Shown: positions 46,240 through 54,062 of the stretch, piece after piece | Layout: each line of letters starts with the position of its first letter | Position numbering within the stretch: the stretch's first letter is position 1 | DNA from: Bacillota bacterium | GTDB lineage: Bacteria; Bacillota_I; Bacilli_A; RF39; UBA660 | Reading direction: 5' to 3' | Length of the DNA stretch: 64,000 bases | NCBI GenBank assembly: GCA_015059435.1 | Contig: SVAJ01000002.1 | Coordinates: forward strand, 186,001 to 250,000 | Translations under genes and position numbers: made by a program | The notes under the pieces: model-generated | Told to the model about the DNA's origin: nothing | The model's database searches: none | Seen by the model: only the letters and a program-made list of their open reading frames with translations

Positions 46240-47403
46240 ATGAATAAATATATAGTTTTAATATTAATAGTAGTTATTTTATTTAATTTTATTTTTGATA
46301 TAAATAGTGATAGAAGTAATATAGAGTATAAAGAGAAAAGAGCAATATTTATTAGTTATATAGAGTTAAGTAAATATATTAAGAATAATGATATTAAAGC
46401 AAGTAAAAATAATATTAAGAAAATGATTAATAATATAGATAAATTAGGTTTTAATATGATAATACTTCAAGTAAGAAGTTTTTCGGATGCAATATATAAA
46501 TCTAATATATATCCATGGAGTAATAGTATTAGTAGTGTAGAAGGAGAAAATCCAGGATATGATATTTTAGAATATTTTATAAAAAAAGCTAAATTAAAGA
46601 ATATAAGTATTTATGCTTGGATTAATCCTTATAGAATTAGAACTACTGAAGATATTAGTAGTGTTAGTAGTATTAATCCTGCGTTTAAATTTATAAATAC
46701 TGATACTTTATATATTAATAATGGTATATTTTATAATCCGGCTAAAGATGAAGTTATAAATTTAATAGTAGATGGAGTAGAAGAAATAGTTAAAAATTAT
46801 GATGTAGAAGGGGTTTTATTTGATGATTATTTTTATCCTAGTAATGATATAGATAATAATGATTATAGTGCTTATATTAAAGAAAATGGTTATATTAGTA
46901 GGGATGAGTATCATTTATTAAATGTTAATAGAATGATAGAGCATGTTCATAGAGTATGTAGAAAATATAATAAATTATTTGGTATTAGTCCCGATGGTAA
47001 TATAGAAAATAATTATAATAAGAATTTTGCGGATGTTAAAAGATGGTGTAAGAGTAGAGAGTATATTGATTTTATAATGCCACAAATATATTATGGATTT
47101 TATAATGAAGCAAAAGCTTTTAAGAAAGTTATAGAAGAGTGGGAAAGTTTAATTACAAGTAATATTGATTTAATGATAGCACTCGCTTTTTATAAAGTTG
47201 GTTTAGTAGATAAATATGCGAAAAATGGTAGTAATGAATGGATTAATAATAATGATATTATAATGAGAGAAATAATACTTAGTAGAAATTTAAAACATTA
47301 TAAAGGGTTTTCTTTGTTTAGATATGACTATTTATTTAATGATGATTTAAAGAATGATAATACTGTAAAGGAAATGGAAAATATGAAAAAAGTATTAAAA
47401 TAA
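46240..47403 (+). CDS. family-10-like glycosyl hydrolase (GHL10/YngK type)
   Basis: 387 residues. An N-terminal uncleaved or cleaved signal segment (about 3-20) is followed by a TIM-barrel: NMIILQVRSFSDA, YPWSNSISSVEGENPGYD, SIYAWINPYRIR, GVLFDDYFYPS and DFIMPQIYYGF match the GHL10 group of glycoside-hydrolase-like proteins. It probably acts on cell-surface polysaccharide outside the membrane. It lies 35 bases before the first pilin gene, so may share a transcript. Confidence 0.85.
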   Translation: MNKYIVLILIVVILFNFIFDINSDRSNIEYKEKRAIFISYIELSKYIKNNDIKASKNNIKKMINNIDKLGFNMIILQVRSFSDAIYKSNIYPWSNSISSVEGENPGYDILEYFIKKAKLKNISIYAWINPYRIRTTEDISSVSSINPAFKFINTDTLYINNGIFYNPAKDEVINLIVDGVEEIVKNYDVEGVLFDDYFYPSNDIDNNDYSAYIKENGYISRDEYHLLNVNRMIEHVHRVCRKYNKLFGISPDGNIENNYNKNFADVKRWCKSREYIDFIMPQIYYGFYNEAKAFKKVIEEWESLITSNIDLMIALAFYKVGLVDKYAKNGSNEWINNNDIIMREIILSRNLKHYKGFSLFRYDYLFNDDLKNDNTVKEMENMKKVLK

Positions 47404-47438
47404 ATATTTATACGTGGTATACTTATAATGGTGATGAT

Positions 47439-47987
47439 ATGAAAGGAGTAAATAATAAAGGCTTTACATTGATTGAATTATTGGCTGCTATGGTAATACT
47501 TGGTATTATTTTAGGAATAGCTGTACCTAGAGTTTTAGATGCTTTACGAGATAGTCGTAATAGAGAGTATGTTGAAGATGCAAAAAAGTTAATTTCTTTG
47601 GCAGAATATAAATATAGAAGTGATCAGAATTTATATCAAGTACAAGATAATGAATCTATTATTATTAGATTGGATTATTTTGATAATTCTGAATTTGATA
47701 ATGCTCCTAATAATAAACCTTATAATAAGGAAAAGTCATATGTACGCATTATAAAACTTGGGACTGATTATCATTATGATGTTATTTTACTTGATAGTGA
47801 TGGTAAGGGTGTTGTTGGTAAAGGAAGAGATCAATTGTTTAATCTAACGCCTAAGCAGTTGGTATCGGCTAATAATAATTTTGATCAGCCAGTACATAGT
47901 AGTGGGATATGGGTTTTAACTTATAAAACGCATGAGTCTTTTGCTGCTAAAGAGTATTATACAAAAGATGGTAGAGTTTCTTACTAG
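47439..47987 (+). CDS. type IV prepilin-like protein, subclass B
   Basis: 182 residues. Class III signal: NNKG then FTLIELLAAMVILG, with Glu at +5 of the mature protein. The globular part lacks Cys altogether and carries APNNKPYNKEKSYV and LLDSDGKGVVGKG, shared with the next gene but not with the other pilins. A pilus subunit or minor pseudopilin on the outer membrane face of the cell is expected. SD GGTGATGAT. Confidence 0.85.
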   Translation: MKGVNNKGFTLIELLAAMVILGIILGIAVPRVLDALRDSRNREYVEDAKKLISLAEYKYRSDQNLYQVQDNESIIIRLDYFDNSEFDNAPNNKPYNKEKSYVRIIKLGTDYHYDVILLDSDGKGVVGKGRDQLFNLTPKQLVSANNNFDQPVHSSGIWVLTYKTHESFAAKEYYTKDGRVSY

Positions 47988-48000
47988 AAAGGGAGTAGTT

Positions 48001-48591
48001 ATGAGTATGATTAATAAAAAAGGTTTTACGTTGATTGAATTATTAGCTGCTATGGTAATACTAGGAATGATTATGGTTATAGCAATACCTAATATTACTG
48101 GTATATTAAATAATAGTCGTAATCAAACTTATGTAGAAGATGCTAAAAAGTTTATATCAATGGCAGAGTATAAATTTCGAACTGACAAGAATATGGCGAA
48201 ACCTACTGAAGGATCTGGTGGTACTATAGATTTAGGTTGTGTGTTTATATCTTTATCATATTTGGATAAATCTGAATTTAAAGATGCGCCAAACGGTTCA
48301 CCATATTTGTTAGACAAGTCTTTAGTTATTGTGAGATTGGTTAATAATACATATGAATATCGTGTTATTTTACTTGATAGTGATGGTAAGGGTGTTATTA
48401 ATAAGACAAAAGAAGAATTGTATAATTCAAAGAGTAATGATTTAATAACTAAGATTGATTTAAATAATACAAATGAATTAGAAGGACCACGTATTATAAA
48501 TAGTGCTAATTGGCTTTTTAAAATTAGGGGAAAACTATATAGCGCCAAAACATGGTATGCTGGATCTGGAATTGTTCCATATTCTTTGTAA
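48001..48591 (+). CDS. type IV prepilin-like protein, subclass B
   Basis: 196 residues; start at the ATG after AAAGGGAG (an upstream in-frame extension overlaps the previous gene and is rejected). NKKG/FTLIELLAAMVILG prepilin N-terminus. A single Cys (C80), SEFKDAPNGSPY and LLDSDGKGVINKT link it to the upstream gene as a recent duplicate. It starts 13 bases after that gene and is co-transcribed. Confidence 0.85.
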   Translation: MSMINKKGFTLIELLAAMVILGMIMVIAIPNITGILNNSRNQTYVEDAKKFISMAEYKFRTDKNMAKPTEGSGGTIDLGCVFISLSYLDKSEFKDAPNGSPYLLDKSLVIVRLVNNTYEYRVILLDSDGKGVINKTKEELYNSKSNDLITKIDLNNTNELEGPRIINSANWLFKIRGKLYSAKTWYAGSGIVPYSL

Positions 48592-48615
48592 TTAAAGTAA
48601 TATTGTAAATTTTCA

Positions 48616-48636
48616 CATAAAAAATAATTTTAATAT
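48616..48636 (+). repeat. conserved upstream block shared with next pilin leader (copy 1)
   Basis: Twenty of 21 bases equal 49283-49303. A second shared block (TTATATA-T-TTA-A-TATGTA, about 48652-48669) and the GAGGAGGATTT SD follow in both leaders. Confidence 0.6.
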
Positions 48637-48694
48637 GGTACTAAAAAAACGTTATATATTTAATATGTAGGATTAAATAGAGGAGGATTTGAAA

Positions 48695-49267
48695 ATGAAA
48701 AGATTTAATAAAAAAGGATTTACGTTAATTGAATTATTAGCTGTTATTACAATAATGGGTGTTTTGGCAATGATTGCAGTACCAATGGTTTCAACATATA
48801 TCAATAAGTCAAAAACAGATTCATTTGTATATACAGCAAAACAATATGCAAAAGCAGTTGATGATGCTTATTTAATGGGTAAATTGGAGTGTTATGATGA
48901 TGGTGGTAATACATGGTATCCTATTGATGAAAATCTTGCTGAAAATACAACTAGATCTTATCAAGTAGTGTTTGATACACGCAGTAATAAGACTGGATCT
49001 GGCAACTTTTATGCAAATGAAAATTACAAGAAATTAATCAAAGATGGTGGTAAATCTCCATTTGGTGATGTTGATGTTTATGGATATGTATTGTGTACTC
49101 TTAACTCAGACGATGAAACATTTAAGATTTCTATTAGGGATACAAAAGGAAACGGGACAAGAGACAGTTTTATAAATACTAGTCAGATAAATTCTAATAA
49201 TTTTATTAGAAAAAACTCAGCAGCTACAGCTAAAATGAATAGTGTATCTGTTTGTAAAGTAAAATAG
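48695..49267 (+). CDS. type IV prepilin-like protein, subclass A
   Basis: 190 residues. NKKG/FTLIELLAVITIMG N-terminus (mature Phe at residue 9). C66, KSPF near residue 120 followed by a Y-G-Y-V strand, and C187 near the C-terminus make the subclass A pattern; a further Cys lies in YVLCTL. SD GAGGAGG; the start is the ATG at 48695. Confidence 0.88.
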   Translation: MKRFNKKGFTLIELLAVITIMGVLAMIAVPMVSTYINKSKTDSFVYTAKQYAKAVDDAYLMGKLECYDDGGNTWYPIDENLAENTTRSYQVVFDTRSNKTGSGNFYANENYKKLIKDGGKSPFGDVDVYGYVLCTLNSDDETFKISIRDTKGNGTRDSFINTSQINSNNFIRKNSAATAKMNSVSVCKVK

Positions 49268-49282
49268 AAATGTAAAGTTTTA

Positions 49283-49303
49283 CATAAAAAATAATTTTAG
49301 TAT
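49283..49303 (+). repeat. conserved upstream block of pilin leader (copy 2)
   Basis: Matches 48616-48636 with one difference; the following -10-like block is also shared. Confidence 0.6.
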
Positions 49304-49331
49304 TGCACAAGAAAAAATAATATTATATACT
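49303..49331 (+). promoter_or_regulatory. promoter of putative major pilin gene
   Basis: TTGCAC (49303-49308), 17-base spacer, TATACT (49326-49331), 36 bases before the ATG. Confidence 0.5.
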
Positions 49332-49366
49332 TAGTATGTAAACTTAAAATAGAGGAGGATTTTAAA

Positions 49367-49885
49367 ATGAAAAGAATGAATAAGAAAGGTTTTACATTAA
49401 TTGAATTATTAGCAGTTATCGTTATTATGGGTATCTTAATGTTAGTTGCTATTCCAGCTGTACAAAGATACATTAATAACTCTAAAGGTGATACTTACGT
49501 AAATACTGTTAAAGAAATGGTAAATGTTGTTAAAACATCTGATGCTGCTGGAGAACTTGTAAATGCTGGTAGTACATGTAATAGCGGAACTTATTATGTT
49601 GCTATAACTACAGCTGATTCAAAAATATTAGAATCAGGAGGAAAATCTCCATATAATAAAACAGCAAATATTGCTGGTTATGTTAAAGTTGTAGTTGATG
49701 CTACTACTCAAAAACATACATATAGTGTAGAAGTAACTGATGGTACTTACGGATTAGCAGCTACTGATGGTACTACACTTGCTGAAATTAGTGAAGATGC
49801 TTTAAGCAGAGCTAATGTAAAACAAGTTACTGGTACTGCATCTGTTCCAACTGCAACTGGTACTAAAACTTGTACTATTCAATAG
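49367..49885 (+). CDS. type IV prepilin-like protein, subclass A, probable major pilin
   Basis: 172 residues. NKKG/FTLIELLAVIVIMG; C71, KSPY at 93-96 and C169 close to the end. Codons are more selected (AAC, TAC, ATC, GCT and GGA) than in the other pilins and resemble those of rplS and ftsZ. It has its own promoter, the strongest SD type of the cluster (GAGGAGG) and a long terminator. These together suggest the abundant subunit. The mature domain is Ala/Thr/Gly-rich and close in sequence to the pilin at 58756. Confidence 0.88.
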   Translation: MKRMNKKGFTLIELLAVIVIMGILMLVAIPAVQRYINNSKGDTYVNTVKEMVNVVKTSDAAGELVNAGSTCNSGTYYVAITTADSKILESGGKSPYNKTANIAGYVKVVVDATTQKHTYSVEVTDGTYGLAATDGTTLAEISEDALSRANVKQVTGTASVPTATGTKTCTIQ

Positions 49886-49945
49886 ATTTAGTTTGTTGTA
49901 ATGTATATATTGTCTATATACTAGACAACTAAATCTTTTTTTTTA
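49884..49945 (+). terminator. terminator of major pilin gene with competing inner hairpin
   Basis: A 10-bp outer stem (49884-49893 with 49927-49936) is followed by eight or more Ts. An inner TTGTCTA/TAGACAA hairpin shares bases with its 3' arm. Confidence 0.65.
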
Positions 49946-49964
49946 TTTAAAATGGGAGGTATAT

Positions 49965-50444
49965 ATGAAAACTAATCAAAAAGGGTTTACATTAGCTGAA
50001 TTGTTGGCTGTTATCGTTATTATGTGTGTACTTGCCTTAATAGGTATACCTACTGTAACTAAGTATATTAGTAATTCTAAGAAGAGTGCATATATTACTA
50101 CAGTAAAATCATATGTTAGTGCTGTTGAAAAGGCATATAACTCTGATATGTTAGATTGTAGTGGTGATGTTGGTAAATTTTATGTTGATTTTAGTGATGC
50201 TAAAAAATTGATGGAAAATGGTAAATCACCATATGGTGGAGAGATTAAAGGGAATATTCGTATCAATGTGGCTAACAATGGTGAACCAACATTTAGTGTT
50301 TTTTCTAGAGATGATAAAAATACTGGTACTTCATTAATTAATGCTAATCAACTTAATCCTAATCAAAAGGATATCATTAAGAAAGACATTCCTGATGATT
50401 ATACTATTAATGAAGGTTATGTAAAATGTGTGCCTAAAAGTTAA
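49965..50444 (+). CDS. type IV prepilin-like protein, subclass A
   Basis: 159 residues, the shortest of the set. NQKG/FTLAELLAVIVIM (Ala at +4, Glu at +5 kept). C65, KSPY at 87-90 and C155; an extra Cys (C21) lies in the membrane helix. SD GGGAGG. Confidence 0.86.
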   Translation: MKTNQKGFTLAELLAVIVIMCVLALIGIPTVTKYISNSKKSAYITTVKSYVSAVEKAYNSDMLDCSGDVGKFYVDFSDAKKLMENGKSPYGGEIKGNIRINVANNGEPTFSVFSRDDKNTGTSLINANQLNPNQKDIIKKDIPDDYTINEGYVKCVPKS

Positions 50445-50462
50445 TTATAATGGTATTTTGTT

Positions 50463-50494
50463 AGGGTTCATCATTTGTTGATGAACTCTATTTC
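50463..50494 (+). terminator. hairpin between pilin and DUF6020 gene
   Basis: 11-bp stem (50463-50473 with 50479-50489, one G-U), TTTGT loop. The tail is only ATTTC, so it may attenuate rather than stop transcription. Confidence 0.5.
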
Positions 50495-50520
50495 AATTAA
50501 GGGTATTTGGAGGTTGTATT

Positions 50521-52413
50521 ATGAGTAAATCAGTAAAAATGTTAATAATACTTTTATTTACATATTTAACATTACTTTTGTTTTCTATAGACACAGCATT
50601 ATTTGAATGTATGGACACGTCTAATGGTCTTTATAATAGATTAAGTATAGTTTTAAATGATTTTAATCTTATTGATTTTTTTATTTTTCCTATGATTTAT
50701 TTTTTCTATTATTCAGTGTATTTTAATGGTGAGAAGTATGCTAAGAAGAATTTTTTATTTAGTTTTATTTCTATTGTTTTTGCGTTTATTACATTATTTA
50801 GTAGATTTTTACAACATACTTCTACTTTTCCTAATTTATTAGATGTAGTGCAATTAGTAGAAACTCTAATTATATTATCAGGATCGTATATTCTTTTTTA
50901 TGCTTTATTGAAGAAGGTTACTAGTATTGATATATTTTCTGAAATAGAATATTTATCAAACAAAATTAAAATAAAGAAAGAATTTAAGTTATTTAGAAAA
51001 GGTTCATTGTTTGTTAAAAAACATCCATTTTTTTCTATTTTTATATTAATAATGGTGTGTAGATTGCCATATGTTATTGTTTATTATCCTGGTGTAGTGA
51101 ATGGGGATACATTTGATCAATTATGTCAATTCTTTTTTAGAGATTCATCTTGGTCAGTAAAAATGGTTAATTTAGTAAATGAGAACGTATATCTTAATGG
51201 ACATCATCCTGTATTTTCTACTTTATATATGGGTGTCTTTGTAAAGATTGGAGAATTAGTTACTGGTAATAAAGGAATTGGATTATTTTTCTATACATTT
51301 ACGCAATGTGTATTATCATCTGTAATTTTTGCATATATGTTATATTATATGAAGAAAATTAAAGTACCATCTTTAATTTGGATTATTTCACTTATTATGG
51401 TTTGTTTATTACCTTTTTATGCTTCTTATTCAATTGCGGCTATTAAGGATACTCCTGAGTCTTTATTTACTTTATTATATGTAATGTTTTTGTTACAAAT
51501 AGTTAGAGATTATAAGAGTATATATGAAAATAAGAGTATGATTATTTCTTTTATTGTTGTTATGATGTTAGTTTTATTATTTAGAAATAATGGTCTTATT
51601 ACTATATTATTTTCATATCCATTATTAGTATTTGTATATAGAAAAAATATTGGTAAAGTTTTATTAGTTTTATTTATTCCTTTAGTTATATTCTTTTCTT
51701 TTAATCAAGTTATGTATAGATGTTTTGATGTTTCTAAGGGTAGTAAGAAAGAAATGCTTTCAGTTCCTTTTCAACAAGTGGCTAGGTTATTTAATAAAAA
51801 AGGTTATGATGCGATGTCTAAGTCTGATAAGGAAAAACTTGATAAATTTGTAGAATATAAGAAGATGGCTAAGTTCTATAATCCTGAAATATCTGATCCT
51901 GTAAAAGATTTATATAGAATGGATTCTACTGATGAGGATTTTAAAGAATTCTTTAAAGTTTGGTATAAGTATTTTAAAAAGTATCCAACTATATATATGG
52001 CTTCTTTTATAAATGGTACATATCAATATTTTTATCCATATGAAACTTATGAAAATATATATTTAATATATGATTATGTAGTTACAGAAGAATTCTCTGA
52101 TATACATCCAGTTTATGAGTTTGATGGTTATAAAGCTAGATTTGATAATTTGTTTATTATACTTAATAAAATACCAATATTTGGATTGTTATTTAAAGTT
52201 GCTTTTTATGATTTTATATTACTTATGTCTGTTATTTATGTTATATATAAGAAAAAATATAAATATTTAATACCACTTATGGCATTATTATCTGTGTTAC
52301 TTGTGTGTTTAGCTTCTCCATTAAATGGCGCTATGAGATATATATTACCAATATTCTTTAGTGCACCTATTATTTTATCTATTGATTATTTGGTTTACAA
52401 AGAAGGGAAATAA
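50521..52413 (+). CDS. DUF6020-type polytopic membrane protein, possible GT-C glycosyltransferase
   Basis: 630 residues, about 12-13 membrane helices. The loop after helix 5 reads YYPGVVNGDTFDQLCQ and is followed by LNGHHPVFSTLYMG; an acidic residue in the first outer loop plus His-rich motif recalls GT-C lipid-dependent transferases. A large outer loop (about 405-540) with RFFK-like charged segments lies near the C-terminus. I know this as the DUF6020 family, without proven activity. It sits between pilin genes, so a role in decorating surface proteins or glycans is suggested by place only. SD GGAGG. Confidence 0.65.
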   Translation: MSKSVKMLIILLFTYLTLLLFSIDTALFECMDTSNGLYNRLSIVLNDFNLIDFFIFPMIYFFYYSVYFNGEKYAKKNFLFSFISIVFAFITLFSRFLQHTSTFPNLLDVVQLVETLIILSGSYILFYALLKKVTSIDIFSEIEYLSNKIKIKKEFKLFRKGSLFVKKHPFFSIFILIMVCRLPYVIVYYPGVVNGDTFDQLCQFFFRDSSWSVKMVNLVNENVYLNGHHPVFSTLYMGVFVKIGELVTGNKGIGLFFYTFTQCVLSSVIFAYMLYYMKKIKVPSLIWIISLIMVCLLPFYASYSIAAIKDTPESLFTLLYVMFLLQIVRDYKSIYENKSMIISFIVVMMLVLLFRNNGLITILFSYPLLVFVYRKNIGKVLLVLFIPLVIFFSFNQVMYRCFDVSKGSKKEMLSVPFQQVARLFNKKGYDAMSKSDKEKLDKFVEYKKMAKFYNPEISDPVKDLYRMDSTDEDFKEFFKVWYKYFKKYPTIYMASFINGTYQYFYPYETYENIYLIYDYVVTEEFSDIHPVYEFDGYKARFDNLFIILNKIPIFGLLFKVAFYDFILLMSVIYVIYKKKYKYLIPLMALLSVLLVCLASPLNGAMRYILPIFFSAPIILSIDYLVYKEGK

Positions 52414-52435
52414 GTAAGTGTTTAGGAGGAAGATT

Positions 52436-52858
52436 ATGAAAAAAAGTGTTAAAATACCAATAATATTATTATTTACTTTTATGACTGCAATGTTAATGAC
52501 TATTGATATTAATATTGGTGATGTTATGTTTGGAACTAAGAATATGACTTTACAGTTTAATGAATTATTAAAATCATTTGATGTTATTGATACTCTTATT
52601 TGCATAATAATTTATTGGTTTTATTACAATACTTATTTTATATCTGATAAGATGCAGAATAGAGATATTAAAATTGGTTTAGTATGTGCTTTCTTATCTT
52701 TTGCTTTTGCTGGAATACAATGTATTCACGTTATAGATTTTATTGGCTCTATGTCTTATTTAGTACTTGTTTTTCAATTTTTTGTCATGTTTTTTGGCAT
52801 GTATATAGTGACTTATGCAATAGGTAAGAAAATAGTAAATTTATATCATGAACTATAA
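52436..52858 (+). CDS. stand-alone N-terminal region of DUF6020-type protein
   Basis: 140 residues, four or five membrane segments. It aligns along its whole length with residues 1-140 of the proteins at 50521 and 54063 (compare KKSVKIPIILLFTFMTAMLM with SKSVKMLIILLFTYLTLLLF; both then DVIDT/NLIDF and YWFYYNTYF/YFFYYSVYF). It stops before the putative catalytic loop. It has its own SD (AGGAGG), no frameshift, and no trace of the missing part downstream, so it may be a functional small protein and not simple debris. Confidence 0.7.
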   Translation: MKKSVKIPIILLFTFMTAMLMTIDINIGDVMFGTKNMTLQFNELLKSFDVIDTLICIIIYWFYYNTYFISDKMQNRDIKIGLVCAFLSFAFAGIQCIHVIDFIGSMSYLVLVFQFFVMFFGMYIVTYAIGKKIVNLYHEL

Positions 52859-52866
52859 AATAGTTA

Positions 52867-52895
52867 TTGATTAAAAAAAATGAATATAGTATAAT
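52867..52895 (+). promoter_or_regulatory. promoter of pilin pair
   Basis: TTGATT (52867-52872), 17-base spacer, TATAAT (52890-52895). Confidence 0.6.
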
Positions 52896-52919
52896 TACTT
52901 TAGGATAGAGGTGATTTAA

Positions 52920-53414
52920 GTGAAGAAAAACAAAAAAAATCAGAAAGGGTTTTCATTGATTGAATTATTAGCTGTAATCGTTATTATGGGGATTTTAATG
53001 TTAGTTGGAATACCTGCAGTTAAGAAATATGTTACTAATTCTAAGAAAGATGTTTATGTTAATGCAGTTCAAACCTATGTAAAAGCAACAAAAACAGCGT
53101 TTGAAAATGAAGATTTGACTTGTAGTGATACTTTAAAAGGGAACTATTTTATATATTTTAGTCAATTGGATAGTGTTATGGAAGATAAGGCTAAATCTCC
53201 TTTTACAAAAAAAGGTATGAATGGTATGATAATATTTAGTGTTAATGATGGTAAAATATCTGATGATGGTATTAAAGTAGCAGTTAGGGATGATTCTGGT
53301 ATTGGTTTTGCTAGATGTGCGTATGTAAGTGTAACTAGAAAATCTTTGGCTAAATATGTATCAACTGGTCAAATATATGCTGATTATGGTTATACAGAAT
53401 GTAAAGTAAGATAA
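52920..53414 (+). CDS. type IV prepilin-like protein, subclass A (GTG start)
   Basis: 164 residues. The start is GTG at 52920, fixed by SD AGAGGTG. NQKG/FSLIELLAVIVIMG with Ser at +2. C68, KSPF at 92-95 and C161; another Cys lies in GFARCAYV. It is followed by another pilin after 45 bases. Confidence 0.86.
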   Translation: MKKNKKNQKGFSLIELLAVIVIMGILMLVGIPAVKKYVTNSKKDVYVNAVQTYVKATKTAFENEDLTCSDTLKGNYFIYFSQLDSVMEDKAKSPFTKKGMNGMIIFSVNDGKISDDGIKVAVRDDSGIGFARCAYVSVTRKSLAKYVSTGQIYADYGYTECKVR

Positions 53415-53459
53415 TGAGATAGCAAAGTACAATTATTTTATACTAAGGAGGATGTAGAA

Positions 53460-53963
53460 ATGAGAAAATTAGGCAAGAAAGGTTTTACATTAATTGAATT
53501 ACTTGCAGTTATTGTTATTATGGGAATTTTGATGTTGGTTGCAGTTCCTGCAGCTCAAAGATATATTGTTAATTCTAAAAAGGATACAATGGTTTCTCAA
53601 GTAAAACAATATGTTGAAGCTGTTAGAAAGGCATATGTAGCAGATGAATTTAATTGTGGTTCTAATAATACTGAATATGGAACATATTATTTTTATTTAT
53701 CTGATATTAATCCTAAATTAGAAGATATTCCAAAATCTCCATTCACTAAACAACAGTATGGTGGAACTTATGGTGCGGTTAGAATGACTGTGGATGATGG
53801 AAAAATCATTCAGATATTTGTTTCTATTTATGATACTAATGGTAATGGAATAAAAAATACTCTTTATCAAAATATTGCGCGTAGTAGTGTATCTGACAGT
53901 GTAACTTATGCTCAATCAGTAGGATCAACTATAACAGGTACTAAGTGTACGTTAACAAACTAA
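53460..53963 (+). CDS. type IV prepilin-like protein, subclass A
   Basis: 167 residues. GKKG/FTLIELLAVIVIMG; C66, KSPF at 92-95 and C163. SD AAGGAGG. Likely in one transcript with the gene at 52920, ended by the hairpin at 53962. Confidence 0.88.
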   Translation: MRKLGKKGFTLIELLAVIVIMGILMLVAVPAAQRYIVNSKKDTMVSQVKQYVEAVRKAYVADEFNCGSNNTEYGTYYFYLSDINPKLEDIPKSPFTKQQYGGTYGAVRMTVDDGKIIQIFVSIYDTNGNGIKNTLYQNIARSSVSDSVTYAQSVGSTITGTKCTLTN

Positions 53964-53990
53964 AGTAAGTTAATACTTACTTTTTTTATT
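53962..53990 (+). terminator. terminator of pilin pair
   Basis: Perfect 9-bp stem (53962-53970 with 53975-53983), TAAT loop, T run. Confidence 0.75.
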
Positions 53991-54062
53991 TTAATTATTT
54001 GTTTTGTTGAAAATAATGAAAAAAAATGATATATTTTTTATATAAGGTAATGGAGGTAGAGT

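Noticed and set aside
52436-52858. Frameshifted full-length DUF6020 gene
   Set aside because: No continuation of the homologous sequence is seen in any frame downstream; the next gene is an intact pilin with its own promoter.
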